Shown here one piece after another: positions 45,637 to 54,014 of a stretch of 64,000 nucleotides of DNA. Position numbers and translations under genes: made by a program. Under the pieces are notes generated by a model that ran no database searches, was not told the origin of the DNA, and saw nothing but the letters and a program-made list of their open reading frames with translations. How positions within the stretch are numbered: the stretch's first letter is position 1; each line of letters begins with the position of its first letter. Source of the DNA: Polaromonas sp. OV174 (lineage in GTDB: Bacteria; Pseudomonadota; Gammaproteobacteria; Burkholderiales; Burkholderiaceae_C); assembly GCF_900112285.1 (NCBI RefSeq), contig NZ_FOKZ01000013.1, positions 83,901 to 147,900 of the forward strand. The letters run 5' to 3'.

Positions 45637-45654
45637 GGGTGAATGGATTCACCC
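45637..45654. repeat. Perfect 8-bp palindrome after gabD
   Basis: GGGTGAAT and ATTCACCC are separated by two bases, nine bases after the gabD stop. With no T-run and such a short loop it looks more like an operator than a terminator, possibly for the Bug gene downstream at 45792. Confidence 0.45.
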
Positions 45655-45791
45655 ATCAGCAAGCGGCCCGTCGCCCTCAAGCAGGGCGCCGTGCCGGGGA
45701 CGCGCCACCATTTTGGCGTATGACGGAAAGAGGATGAGCACTTGATTCCTGCGGGACGGGTGACATCGCTGTTATTGATAAAGGTTGCATC

Positions 45792-46769
45792 ATGCGATTT
45801 ACTGTTATTCGTGCTTGCCTTGCCATCGCCGCACTGACGGCCTCGTCCTTGTCGCTGGCGCAGAACGCACATAACTGGCCGACCCAGCCGGTGCGCATCG
45901 TCGTGCCCTTCCAGGCGGGCTCCGCCACCGACCTGATTTCCCGCCAGATCGGCTTCGGCCTCAGCAAGGAATATGGCCAGACCTTCATCGTGGAGAATCG
46001 CCCCGGCGCGGCTGCCATGATAGGCAGCGAAGCGGTGGCGCGCGCGCCCGGCGACGGCTATAGCTTGTTGATGTCCGGCCCTGCATCCATGGTGACCAAT
46101 CGCTTTCTCTACAAGAAGCTGAGCTATGACCCGGATGCCTTCGAGAAGGTTGCCGTGGTGGCGATCACGCCCAACATCCTGCTGTCCAGCCCTTCGCTGC
46201 CCTTCAAGACCCTGCCCGAGATGGTGGCCTATGCCAAGGCCAATCCCGGCAAGCTGACCTATGCCTCCTTCGGCGCCGGCACCACCTCGCACATGGCGGG
46301 CGAGATGCTCAAGGCCCTGGCCGGTATCGATATTGTTCACGTGCCCTACAAGGGTGCCAGCGAGGCGATTCCCGCGCTGCTGTCGGGCCAGGTTTCCATG
46401 TACTTCGACACCATCATGACCGGACTGCCCCATGTGAAGTCAGGGAAACTGCGCGCGCTCGGCATGTCCAACAGCAAGCGCTCGGCTATGGCGCCTGACA
46501 TCCCCACCATCGCCGAGCAGGGCTACCCCGGCTTTGATATCGCGCCCTGGTACGGCATCGTTGCGCCCAAGGGCACGCCGCCAGAGATCGTCAGCAAGCT
46601 CAACGTCTCCATCAACAAGCTGCTCAAGGAAACGAGCTTTCGCGAACGCCTGGCGACCACCGGCGCCGAGCCGCGCGGCGGCAGCGTGGCGGAGTTCAAT
46701 GCCATGGTCAGCGCCGAGATTCCGCGCACCGAAAAGCTGGTGAAGCAGTCCGGCCTGAGCATGCAGTAA
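45792..46769 (+). CDS. Bug/TctC-family solute-binding protein
   Basis: A periplasmic binding protein of 325 residues. The signal peptide ends about SLSLAQ, followed by WPTQPVRIVVPFQAGSATD, VENRPGAAAMIGSEAVA, YASFGAGTTSHMAGEML, HVPYKGASEAIPALLSGQV and APDIPTIAEQGYPGF. This tripartite-tricarboxylate-transporter binding protein family is hugely expanded in Comamonadaceae and often orphaned from its membrane subunits, as here. Its place between gabD and a gamma-glutamyltransferase hints at a carboxylate or gamma-glutamyl ligand; that is inference. Confidence 0.92.
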   Translation: MRFTVIRACLAIAALTASSLSLAQNAHNWPTQPVRIVVPFQAGSATDLISRQIGFGLSKEYGQTFIVENRPGAAAMIGSEAVARAPGDGYSLLMSGPASMVTNRFLYKKLSYDPDAFEKVAVVAITPNILLSSPSLPFKTLPEMVAYAKANPGKLTYASFGAGTTSHMAGEMLKALAGIDIVHVPYKGASEAIPALLSGQVSMYFDTIMTGLPHVKSGKLRALGMSNSKRSAMAPDIPTIAEQGYPGFDIAPWYGIVAPKGTPPEIVSKLNVSINKLLKETSFRERLATTGAEPRGGSVAEFNAMVSAEIPRTEKLVKQSGLSMQ

Positions 46770-46825
46770 ACGGCGGCTCGCCAGTCCTTACGCCCACCCT
46801 TTCTTATCTTCTGAATTGAGCCCTT

Positions 46826-48415
46826 ATGTTGCCCTTTGACTGGACCTTTCCCTATCCGTCCCAAAAAATGCCTTTGCTGGCCGCCAACGCGGTCAGCACC
46901 AGCCAGCCGCTGGCCGCGCAGGCCGGCCTGCGCATGCTGTACCAGGGCGGCAACGCCATCGACAGCGCCATCGCCAGTGCCATCGCGCTGACGGTGGTGG
47001 AGCCGGTGATGAACGGCATAGGCGGGGACATGTTCGCCCTGGTCTGGCACGAAGGGCAGTTGTACGGACTCAACTCCAGCGGACGCGCGCCTTCCAGTTG
47101 GACGCCTGAGCATTTCGCCGGGCGCGAGCGCATGCCTTCGGTGGGCTGGGATACCGTCACCGTGCCCGGCCAGGTGGCGGGCTGGAAGGCGCTGTCGGCG
47201 CGCTTTGGCAAGCTGCCGTTTGCACGCCTGTTTGAGCCGGCCATCGAGTACGCGGAGCACGGTTTCCTGGTCTCGCCGCAGATCGCGCGGCAGTGGGCGG
47301 CGCAGGTGCCGGTGCTGGCCGAGCAGCCGGGCTTTGCCCAGGCATTTTTGCGCGATGGCCGGGCCCCGCAGGCGGGCGAGCGCTGGCGCTTTCCGGAGCA
47401 GGCCGCCACGCTGCAGCGCATTGCCGAGAGCGATGGCGAGAGCTTTTACCAGGGTGAGCTGGCCGAGCGCATCGTCGCCTTCGCCAAGAAGACCGGTGGC
47501 GCCATCAGTGCCGACGATCTGGCGCAGCACCGCTACGACTGGGTGACACCGCTGGCGCAGAACTTTCGCGGCTACACGCTGCACGAAATTCCACCCAATG
47601 GCCAGGGGATCGCCGCGCTGATCGGCCTGGGCATTCTCGACCGCTTCGACCTGGAAGGCATGGGCCGCGACAGCGCCGATTTCTGCCATGTCAGCGTCGA
47701 GGCCATGAAGCTCGCCTTCGCCGACCTGCACGCCCATGTGGCGGACCCGGTCAGCATGCAGCATTCGCCCGCTGCTTTCCTCGATCCGGCCTACCTGGAC
47801 GAGCGCGCGGCGCTGATCGACATGAAGCGCGCCAGCACGCCAGGCGCTGGCATGCCCAAGACCGGCGGCACCGTCTACCTGGCTGCGGCCGACGCGGCGG
47901 GCTCCATGGTGTCCTTCATCCAGTCCAACTACCGCGGCTTCGGCTCGGGTGTGGTGGTGCCGGGCACCGGCATCGCCCTGCACAACCGCGGCGAGGGCTT
48001 TAACCTCACGCCTGGCCACGCCAACTGCGTCGGGCCGCGCAAGCAGCCCATGCATACCATCATTCCCGGTTTTGTCACGCGCCAGGGCGCGCCGGTGATG
48101 GCTTTCGGCGTGATGGGCGGCTCCATGCAGGCGCAAGGCCATGTGCAGATGATGGCGCGGCTGGCCGCCTTCGGACAAAACCCGCAGGCCATGAGCGACG
48201 CGCCGCGTTTTCGCGTGGAAAAAGGACCGGTGGTGAACGTCGAGGCGCACATGCCGCAAGACGTGGTGGCGACGCTGCGCGCGATGGGGCACCGGATCGA
48301 GGTGGCGCCGTCAGACAGCCTGGAGTTCGGCTCGGCCCAGCTCATCTACAAGACGGAGCACGGCTATATCGCCGCTTCCGATTCGCGCCGCGACGGCCAG
48401 GCCGTGGGTTTTTAA
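46826..48415 (+). CDS. Gamma-glutamyltransferase family protein
   Basis: A 529-residue N-terminal-nucleophile hydrolase proenzyme. GLRMLYQGGNAIDSAIASAIAL, MNGIGGDMFALVW and EIPPNGQGIAAL mark the large subunit. Self-cleavage should occur before Thr349 in KTGGTVYLAAADAAGSMVSFIQS. The small subunit has GFGSGVVVPGTGIALHNRGEGF and GVMGGSMQAQGHVQ. There is no recognisable signal peptide (it starts MLPFDWTFPYPS), so it is probably cytosolic. It could hydrolyse a gamma-glutamyl amine or amide; next to GABA genes that is suggestive only. A terminator follows. Confidence 0.9.
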   Translation: MLPFDWTFPYPSQKMPLLAANAVSTSQPLAAQAGLRMLYQGGNAIDSAIASAIALTVVEPVMNGIGGDMFALVWHEGQLYGLNSSGRAPSSWTPEHFAGRERMPSVGWDTVTVPGQVAGWKALSARFGKLPFARLFEPAIEYAEHGFLVSPQIARQWAAQVPVLAEQPGFAQAFLRDGRAPQAGERWRFPEQAATLQRIAESDGESFYQGELAERIVAFAKKTGGAISADDLAQHRYDWVTPLAQNFRGYTLHEIPPNGQGIAALIGLGILDRFDLEGMGRDSADFCHVSVEAMKLAFADLHAHVADPVSMQHSPAAFLDPAYLDERAALIDMKRASTPGAGMPKTGGTVYLAAADAAGSMVSFIQSNYRGFGSGVVVPGTGIALHNRGEGFNLTPGHANCVGPRKQPMHTIIPGFVTRQGAPVMAFGVMGGSMQAQGHVQMMARLAAFGQNPQAMSDAPRFRVEKGPVVNVEAHMPQDVVATLRAMGHRIEVAPSDSLEFGSAQLIYKTEHGYIAASDSRRDGQAVGF

Positions 48416-48437
48416 GAGCTAAGAAGATGCGCCAGCA

Positions 48438-48469
48438 GGCGGGCGCGGCTCAGGCCGCGTCCGCCTTTT
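48438..48469 (+). terminator. Rho-independent terminator after the gamma-glutamyltransferase gene
   Basis: GGCGGGCGCGGC pairs with GCCGCGTCCGCC (one G-T wobble) around a TCAG loop, and is followed by TTTT. Confidence 0.8.
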
Positions 48470-48493
48470 GGCTTGACTGCAGCGTAGTGAAAG

Positions 48494-49306
48494 ATGGGTA
48501 TGGACATTTCCTTTATTGTTATTTTGGTACTGCTTGGCCTGGCCACGGGCTTTGCCGCTGGCTTGCTCGGTATTGGCGGCGGCATGATTCTGGTGCCCTT
48601 GTTCACGCTGATCTTTAGCGCGCGCGGCTTTCCGCCAGACCATGTGGTGCATATCGCCATCGCGACCTCGCTCGCCACCATTTTGTTCACCTCGATTTCC
48701 AGCGTCCGTGCGCACCACAAGCGCGGCGCGGTCATCTGGCGCATCGCCTTGTTGCTGGTGCCCGGCATCCTGGTCGGCTCCTGGATTGGCCCCATGATTG
48801 CCGCACGTCTGAACACGGCGGTGCTGGCGGGTTTCTTCGGCATCTTCGTGATCTTTTCGGCCTGGAAGATGTTGAGTAAAAAGAAGCAGGCGGCTGGCCG
48901 TCAGCTGCCAGGGCAAATGGGCATGAGCGCGGCGGGGGCCGGCATAGGCACGCTCTCGGGCATGGTGGGCGCTGGCGGCGGCTTTATATCCGTGCCCTTC
49001 ATGACCTGGTGCAACGTGCCCATCCACAATGCGGTGGCGACATCGGCCGCCTTGGGCTTTCCCATCGCCCTGGCCGGCACCTTGAGCAATGTCTACAACG
49101 GCTGGTCCATGAGCGGCCTGCCGGCGGGATCGGTCGGCTTTGTCTATCTGCCCGCCTTTGCCGCCGTGGCACTGGCCAGCATACTCACCGCCCCGCTGGG
49201 CGCCAAGGCGGCCCATGCGCTCGATGTGAAGCAGCTCAAGACGGTGTTTGCCTACGTGCTGTTCGTGCTGGCGGCCTATATGCTGTGGAAAGCCGTGCGC
49301 AGCTGA
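48494..49306 (+). CDS. TauE/SafE (TSUP) family membrane permease
   Basis: A 270-residue polytopic membrane protein, about eight helices. It has the family repeats GFAAGLLGIGGGMILVPLF near the N-terminus and TLSGMVGAGGGFISVPFM in the second half, with VVHIAIATSLATIL and NAVATSAALGFPIALAG. TSUP proteins export or import sulfite, sulfoacetate or other sulfur anions and organic acids. It lies just before a sulfur-oxidation module on the opposite strand, which supports a sulfur substrate. Confidence 0.9.
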   Translation: MGMDISFIVILVLLGLATGFAAGLLGIGGGMILVPLFTLIFSARGFPPDHVVHIAIATSLATILFTSISSVRAHHKRGAVIWRIALLLVPGILVGSWIGPMIAARLNTAVLAGFFGIFVIFSAWKMLSKKKQAAGRQLPGQMGMSAAGAGIGTLSGMVGAGGGFISVPFMTWCNVPIHNAVATSAALGFPIALAGTLSNVYNGWSMSGLPAGSVGFVYLPAFAAVALASILTAPLGAKAAHALDVKQLKTVFAYVLFVLAAYMLWKAVRS

Positions 49307-49397
49307 TGCCGCATCCGGCCGCACGTCGTGTTGCAGACCGCGTTATCTTCTTGATGCCTGTCACCAGCCGCCGGGTTCTCCAGGCCTCAAGCCGGTA

Positions 49398-50222
49398 CTA
49401 GTGCCGCGCCAGCGTGTTCAGCGGAATGCGCAGATAGGCCACGCCGTTGTCGTCGGGCGGCGGCAGCTGTCCGGCGCGCACATTGATCTGAATCGACGGC
49501 AGAATCAGCGTTGGCATGTCCAGTGTGACATCGCGTGCGGTGCGCATGGCCACGAAGGCTTCTTCGCTGATGCCCTCATGCACATGGATGTTGTGAGCCC
49601 GTTGTTCGGCCACCGTGCTCTGCCATCGGGGCTGACGCGACGCCGGCGGGTAGTCGTGGCAGACGTAGAGCGTGGTGTCTGGCGGCAGCGTCAGCAGTCT
49701 TTGGATGGAGCGGTACAAGTGGTGCGCATCACCGCCGGGAAAGTCGGCCCTGGCGGTGCCCACGTCGGGCATGAACAGGGTGTCGCCGACAAAGGCCGCT
49801 CCATCCACCAGATAGGCCATGTCGGCCGGGGTGTGACCAGGCACCAGCAGCGCCCTGGCTTCGGTCTGGCCAATCATGAAGCTTTCACCGTCCCTGAATA
49901 AATGGTCGAACTGACTGCCGTCGGGCAGAAAACCGCGTTCCAGGTTGTAGATTTTCTTGAAGCTCGCCTGCACCTCGCGGATGTGCTCGCCTATGGCGAT
50001 GCGCCCGCCCAGCTGCTGCCGCAAATAGTGCGCGCCCGACAGGTGGTCGGCATGGGCGTGGGTTTCAAGAATCCAGGCTAGCTGCAAGCCGCTGTCCCGC
50101 AAATAGGCCGTCAGCCGATCGACCGAGCGCGTGTCGGTATGGCCGGACTTGAAGTCGTAGTCAAGCACCGGATCTATCACCGCCGCCTGTTTGCTCGCAT
50201 GGTCCCAGACCACGTAGGACAC
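49398..50222 (-). CDS. MBL-fold hydrolase, persulfide dioxygenase/Blh type, start unclear
   Basis: A metallo-beta-lactamase-fold protein. THAHADHLSGAHYL is the metal-binding HxHxDH, with PGHTPADMAYLV and FVGDTLFMPDVGTARADFPGG, and CHDY downstream. This is the ETHE1/Blh group, which oxidises persulfides, and members lie beside BigR exactly as here. The listed GTG at 50222 truncates the family N-terminus. In-frame codons upstream read AFFDPTTWTV, which belongs to the family, but there is no ATG, GTG or TTG before a stop at about 50300. An ATG at 50272 would reach the same codons only if one base were added (or two removed) near 50250-50262. A frameshift or unusual start is possible. Confidence 0.85.
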   Translation of the reverse strand: MSYVVWDHASKQAAVIDPVLDYDFKSGHTDTRSVDRLTAYLRDSGLQLAWILETHAHADHLSGAHYLRQQLGGRIAIGEHIREVQASFKKIYNLERGFLPDGSQFDHLFRDGESFMIGQTEARALLVPGHTPADMAYLVDGAAFVGDTLFMPDVGTARADFPGGDAHHLYRSIQRLLTLPPDTTLYVCHDYPPASRQPRWQSTVAEQRAHNIHVHEGISEEAFVAMRTARDVTLDMPTLILPSIQINVRAGQLPPPDDNGVAYLRIPLNTLARH

Positions 50223-50299
50223 CGTCCAGGTCGTGGGGTCGAAGAAGGCTTGGGTGGTGTTTTGGCTGGCATGCGAGTCTCTGGCGGCCCATCAATGTA

Positions 50300-50336
50300 T
50301 TGACATATATTATGTTTATTTATATATTGATGTCAA
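50300..50336. promoter_or_regulatory. Symmetric divergent promoter-operator of the BigR module
   Basis: TTGACAT (50300-50306) and ATGTCAA (50330-50336) are inverted arms. On the plus strand TTGACA-N17-TATATT is a near-consensus sigma-70 promoter for the repressor gene. On the minus strand TTGACA-N16-CATAAT drives the MBL hydrolase. The AT-rich spacer is a likely binding site for the ArsR-type repressor, which would shut both promoters together. An additional palindrome TCAATGTATTGA covers 50292-50303. Confidence 0.75.
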
Positions 50337-50359
50337 ATTGAGCTTGTGAGCCTTCAACC

Positions 50360-50680
50360 ATGTCTTCTTCCCCTGCGATAGATCCCCAGGCCTTGCGTCA
50401 TGCCGCAGGGCAGGCCGTCGCCACGCTCAAGCTGCTGGCCAATGAGGAGCGGCTGCTGCTGCTGTGTCAGTTGTCCCTGGGCGAAATGTGTGTCAGCGAG
50501 CTGGAGGCGCAGCTGGACATTCACCAACCCACGCTGTCGCAGCAGCTGGGCGTGTTGCGCAGCGAAGCGGTGGTGAACACGCGGCGCCAAGGCAAAAACA
50601 TCTTCTACAGCATCGCCGATCCGGCGCTGCTGGAAATCCTGGCGGTGCTGCACCGCCTCTATTGCTCCAAGGAAAACTGA
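50360..50680 (+). CDS. bigR: BigR/SqrR-like ArsR-family repressor
   Basis: A 106-residue winged-helix repressor: [23 protein letters not shown], then [36 protein letters not shown] in two blocks. Cys44 in GEMCVSEL and Cys102 in LYCSKEN occupy the two positions that form the reactive-sulfur switch in BigR, SqrR and related repressors. A metal-binding CxC is absent. Persulfides would link the cysteines and release DNA. The near-consensus promoter and inverted repeat directly upstream fit autorepression. Its stop overlaps the next ATG by one base. Confidence 0.9.
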   Translation: MSSSPAIDPQALRHAAGQAVATLKLLANEERLLLLCQLSLGEMCVSELEAQLDIHQPTLSQQLGVLRSEAVVNTRRQGKNIFYSIADPALLEILAVLHRLYCSKEN

Positions 50681-51114
50681 TGACCCCAGACTGGAATGCC
50701 TTTACGCCCTGGTCGGCGCTGGCCGGTGGCGCCCTGATTGGGCTGGCGGCCGCTTTGTTGCTGCTGCTCAACGGCCGCATTGCCGGCATCAGCGGTGTGC
50801 TGGGCGGGCTGCTCAGGCCGGCCAAGGGCGATATCGCATGGCGGGCTGCCTTTGTGCTTGGCCTGATAGGCGCGCCGCTGGTTTATGCGCTGTTTCGGTG
50901 GCCGCCCCAGCCGCAGATTGATGCGCAATACCCCGCGCTGATCGCCGCCGGCCTGCTGGTCGGCGTGGGCACCCGCTACGGCGGGGGCTGCACCAGCGGC
51001 CATGGGGTGTGCGGGCTGTCGCGCCTGTCGCCGCGCTCGCTGGTCGCCACCGTTGTGTTCATGGCGGCGGGCTTCGCCACCGTGTTCGCGCTGCGTCATC
51101 TGTTCTCGTTTTAA
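50680..51114 (+). CDS. YeeE/YedE family sulfur permease, N-terminal half protein
   Basis: A 144-residue membrane protein with about four helices and the YeeE/YedE signature [24 protein letters not shown], whose cysteines relay thiosulfate or sulfide-derived sulfur in YeeE. In many proteobacteria the transporter is split into two small proteins (PmpA/PmpB-like), and the second half follows nine bases later. It belongs to the BigR operon. Confidence 0.9.
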   Translation: MTPDWNAFTPWSALAGGALIGLAAALLLLLNGRIAGISGVLGGLLRPAKGDIAWRAAFVLGLIGAPLVYALFRWPPQPQIDAQYPALIAAGLLVGVGTRYGGGCTSGHGVCGLSRLSPRSLVATVVFMAAGFATVFALRHLFSF

Positions 51115-51123
51115 GGCGCTCTC

Positions 51124-51537
51124 ATGGTTGTCATCACTTCGCTGTTGGCCGGCCTAATTTTTGGTCTTGGCCTCATCGTTTCCGGCATGGCCAACCCGGC
51201 CAAGGTGCTCGGCTTCCTGGATCTGTTCGGTCGCTGGGATCCGTCGCTGGCGCTGGTCATGGCCGGCGCCATTGGCGTGGGCTTAGTGGCTTTTTTTGGG
51301 GCGCGCAAACGCCAGCTTTCTTGGCTGGGCGCCGACATCAAGTGGCCCACGGCGCGCCACATCGACCGCCGGCTGGTGATTGGCAGCACCTTGTTCGGCA
51401 TAGGCTGGGGCATCGCCGGTTTTTGCCCCGGCCCTGGGCTGGTCGCGCTGGGCATGGGCGAGATCAAGGCGCTGGTGTTTGTGGCCGCCATGCTCGCCGG
51501 CATGGGGTTGTTCGAGTGGCTGGAGCGGCGCCGCTAG
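51124..51537 (+). CDS. YeeE/YedE-like (DUF6691) sulfur permease, second half protein
   Basis: A 137-residue membrane protein: [33 protein letters not shown], in two blocks, is typical of this half. The C-terminal [14 protein letters not shown] carries the conserved Cys. It completes the split permease. I know the family but cannot tell whether it carries thiosulfate, sulfide or persulfide sulfur. Confidence 0.88.
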   Translation: MVVITSLLAGLIFGLGLIVSGMANPAKVLGFLDLFGRWDPSLALVMAGAIGVGLVAFFGARKRQLSWLGADIKWPTARHIDRRLVIGSTLFGIGWGIAGFCPGPGLVALGMGEIKALVFVAAMLAGMGLFEWLERRR

Positions 51538-51672
51538 CGCTGGCGACTGTACCGGCCGGCTGGTCCGCCATTGAACTTGACTTGCTTCATCATGCGGCGG
51601 AGAATTATTTCCCCCTTGCCGCCCAAGTCACGACGACAAGCCCGTGTTCGCGTGGTTTCAATGGAGGTCGGT

Positions 51673-52275
51673 ATGAGCTATCACCTTGAAGGTCGTCTGC
51701 TCGAGGTTTGCAACTGCAACGTCTTGTGTCCTTGCTGGATAGGCGAGGACCCTGACAACGGCACCTGCGACACCATAGTCGCATGGCGCATAGACAAGGG
51801 AATGGTCGACGGCGTCGATGTAGGCGGCAACACCATCGCCGCCGTGGCCCATGTCCCCGGCAACATCCTGCAAGGCAACTGGAGGGCCGCGATCTACATC
51901 GACGAGCAGGCCTCCAAGGCGCAGGAAGAGGCGCTGCTCAAGGTCTACACCGGGCAGGCCGGCGGACCGGTCGCCGATCTCGCCAAGCTGATCGGCGAGG
52001 TCGTCTCGGTGGAGCGAGCGCCCATTCGTTTCACCGTCGAGGAGGGCAAGGGCTTGCTCGAAATCGGCACGAACTATTTCGCCGAACTCGAGCCCTATAG
52101 GGGCGCGATGGGTGGGCTGACGGTCCTGTCCGATACCGTGTTCTCGACCGTGCCGGGCGCACCGGTGTTTGTCGGCAAGGCGCCGACTTATCGATCCAAA
52201 AACGCCGCCCTCGGCATAGACCTGGATATCAAGAACCACAACGCCCTGCAGAGCACCTTCGTCTTCGACGCGTGA
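51673..52275 (+). CDS. DUF1326 domain protein with N-terminal cysteine cluster
   Basis: A 200-residue soluble protein of unknown function. The start carries a Cys-rich motif EVCNCNVLCPCW (Cys13, 15, 19, 21), then Cys32 in NGTCDT, a spacing suited to binding a soft metal. The rest is beta-rich with GMVDGVDVGGNTIAAVAHVPG and a C-terminal HNALQSTFVF. The ATG at 51673 has GGAGG five bases upstream; an ATG at 51661 is less likely. Thirteen bases separate it from a DUF2182 membrane protein, and the two families recur as a pair. A metal-related role is inferred from the cysteines only. Confidence 0.88.
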   Translation: MSYHLEGRLLEVCNCNVLCPCWIGEDPDNGTCDTIVAWRIDKGMVDGVDVGGNTIAAVAHVPGNILQGNWRAAIYIDEQASKAQEEALLKVYTGQAGGPVADLAKLIGEVVSVERAPIRFTVEEGKGLLEIGTNYFAELEPYRGAMGGLTVLSDTVFSTVPGAPVFVGKAPTYRSKNAALGIDLDIKNHNALQSTFVFDA

Positions 52276-52287
52276 GCGGGTGCTGCC

Positions 52288-53118
52288 ATGAGCGCCACCG
52301 AGGGCGTTGCGCCGGCGAGCCCAGGCTTGGCCGGCGCCTCCCGTCACCGCCGCGTCTTCCTGCCCATACTGAGCGCATTGATTGCGCTCGCCTGGCTGAG
52401 CTTGTGGGCATGGGCGCGCAGCCCCTACGGACGCTACCTCGAGCATGAGGACTGGACCACGTCCGGGCCGGCGGCATTTCTGTGCCGTGCCGTTCCCGCT
52501 GGCGACGTGGTCGTGCCCATGGTGCTCTACGCCGGCGCCTGGATACTGATGACGGCCGCCATGATGCTACCGACCACCTTGCCCTTGTTCAACGCCTTTG
52601 ATCGCCTGACGGCTCAGCGCCCTGATCACGGGCGCCTTCTTACCCTGCTGGGCCTGGGCTATATGGCGGTGTGGGGCGGCTTCGGCTTGCTGGCGCATGC
52701 ACTGCACGGCGCGCTGCTGTCCCTGCTCGCCAGCGTCCCCGCGCTGGCTTGGCATGGCTGGCTCATAGGCGCTGCTACCCTGGCCCTGGCCGGCGCCTTT
52801 CAGTTCAGCAAGCTCAAGTACCGCTGCCTGGAAAAGTGCCGCACGCCCTTGAGCTTCGTGATGGCGCACTGGCGTGGCGAGCGCCAGGCGCAGCACGCCT
52901 TCGCGCTGGGTGCGCAGCATGGCCTGTTCTGCGTCGGCTGCTGCTGGGCCTTGATGCTGTTGATGTTCGCGCTGGGCACCGGCAGCCTGGGCTGGATGCT
53001 GCTGCTGGCGGCTGTCATGGCGATTGAAAAAAACGTGCGCTGGGGCCGGCGTCTCAGCGCGCCGCTTGGTGTTGCGCTGCTGGGCTGGGCCGCGGTTGTG
53101 GTGGCGACCCATGTCTGA
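52288..53118 (+). CDS. DUF2182 integral membrane protein, predicted metal-binding
   Basis: A 276-residue polytopic membrane protein, about seven helices. LILMTAAMMLPTTLPL-like sequence near residues 88-105 and the Cys-rich KYRCLEKCRTPLSF (Cys180, Cys184) and HGLFCVGCCWALM (Cys215, 218, 219) are DUF2182 hallmarks. The cysteines and His sit near helix ends as expected for metal transfer. It pairs with the upstream DUF1326 protein. Substrate and direction are unknown. Its last bases overlap the EamA gene start by eight. Confidence 0.88.
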   Translation: MSATEGVAPASPGLAGASRHRRVFLPILSALIALAWLSLWAWARSPYGRYLEHEDWTTSGPAAFLCRAVPAGDVVVPMVLYAGAWILMTAAMMLPTTLPLFNAFDRLTAQRPDHGRLLTLLGLGYMAVWGGFGLLAHALHGALLSLLASVPALAWHGWLIGAATLALAGAFQFSKLKYRCLEKCRTPLSFVMAHWRGERQAQHAFALGAQHGLFCVGCCWALMLLMFALGTGSLGWMLLLAAVMAIEKNVRWGRRLSAPLGVALLGWAAVVVATHV

Positions 53119-53998
53119 GGCGCACGCCGGCCTGCCCGTGCTGCGGACCGCCTTCCTCACCGCGATGGCGATGCTGGCCTTCGCGGCCAACTCGCTGTTG
53201 TGCCGGCTAGCCTTGCAGCAGGGGGCCATAGACCCGACCAGCTTTGCCAGCATACGGCTGGTTTCCGGCGCGCTCACGCTGGCGCTCATGGTGCGGCTGC
53301 GGCCGCAAGGGGTGGCGCCCGGCCGGGCCGACTGGTTGTCTGCGGCCATGCTGTTTGCCTATGTCGCTTTCTTCTCTTTCGCCTATCTCAGCTTGTCGGC
53401 GGGAACGGGCGCATTGATTCTGTTCGGCGCGGTGCAACTGACGATGTTCGGCGTGGGCCTGCGCTCGGGCGAGCGCTTCGGGCTGGTTGCCTGGTCAGGC
53501 CTGGCACTGGCGGTGGCGGGCCTGGTCTACCTGGTTTTGCCGGGTGTCGCCGCGCCGCCGCTACTGGGCGCCTTGTTGATGGCCATCGCTGGCATCGCAT
53601 GGGGCGTGTATTCGCTGCGCGGTCGCGGCGTGGCCGACCCGCTGGCCGCCACCGCCAGCAACTTCGCGCGGGCGGCGCCGCTGGCCTTGGTGCTGAGCCT
53701 GCTTTTCGTTGGCAAGGCTCACGCGGATGCGGCCGGGATTGCCCTGGCCATTGCCTCCGGCGCGCTCACCTCCGGCATCGGCTATGTCATCTGGTATGCG
53801 GCGCTGGGCCAGCTTTCCGCCCTGCGCGCCGCCACGGTGCAATTGTCGGTGCCGCTGATCGCCGCCTTGGGCGGCGTGCTGTTCCTGGCGGAAGCGGTTA
53901 CACCGCGCCTGGCGACGGCCTGTGCGGCGATTCTCGGCGGCATTGCCCTGGTGTTGGGCAGCAGGGCCAAGCAGGCGAAGACGCCAAAGAAGCCATAG
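53111..53998 (+). CDS. EamA-family (DMT) transporter
   Basis: A ten-helix drug/metabolite transporter of 295 residues made of two EamA repeats. AFAANSLLCRLALQQGAIDP opens the first. LGALLMAIAGIAWGVYSLRGRG and VQLSVPLIAALGGVLFLAEAVTPRL mark the second. The ATG at 53111 overlaps the DUF2182 stop, so it is translationally coupled to that pair; whether it shares their function is unknown. Confidence 0.88.
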   Translation: MSEAHAGLPVLRTAFLTAMAMLAFAANSLLCRLALQQGAIDPTSFASIRLVSGALTLALMVRLRPQGVAPGRADWLSAAMLFAYVAFFSFAYLSLSAGTGALILFGAVQLTMFGVGLRSGERFGLVAWSGLALAVAGLVYLVLPGVAAPPLLGALLMAIAGIAWGVYSLRGRGVADPLAATASNFARAAPLALVLSLLFVGKAHADAAGIALAIASGALTSGIGYVIWYAALGQLSALRAATVQLSVPLIAALGGVLFLAEAVTPRLATACAAILGGIALVLGSRAKQAKTPKKP

Positions 53999-54014
53999 CC
54001 ATCGTTGCGGGCTT

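Noticed and set aside
44102..48292. Long minus-strand frames (516 and 589 codons) opposite gabD and the gamma-glutamyltransferase
   Set aside because: Antisense shadows: the plus-strand genes have complete catalytic motifs and ribosome sites.
48494..53998. A genomic island or mobile element carrying the sulfur and DUF genes
   Set aside because: No integrase, tRNA, direct-repeat boundary or clear composition change was seen; the only mobile element found is the group II intron at the window's end.
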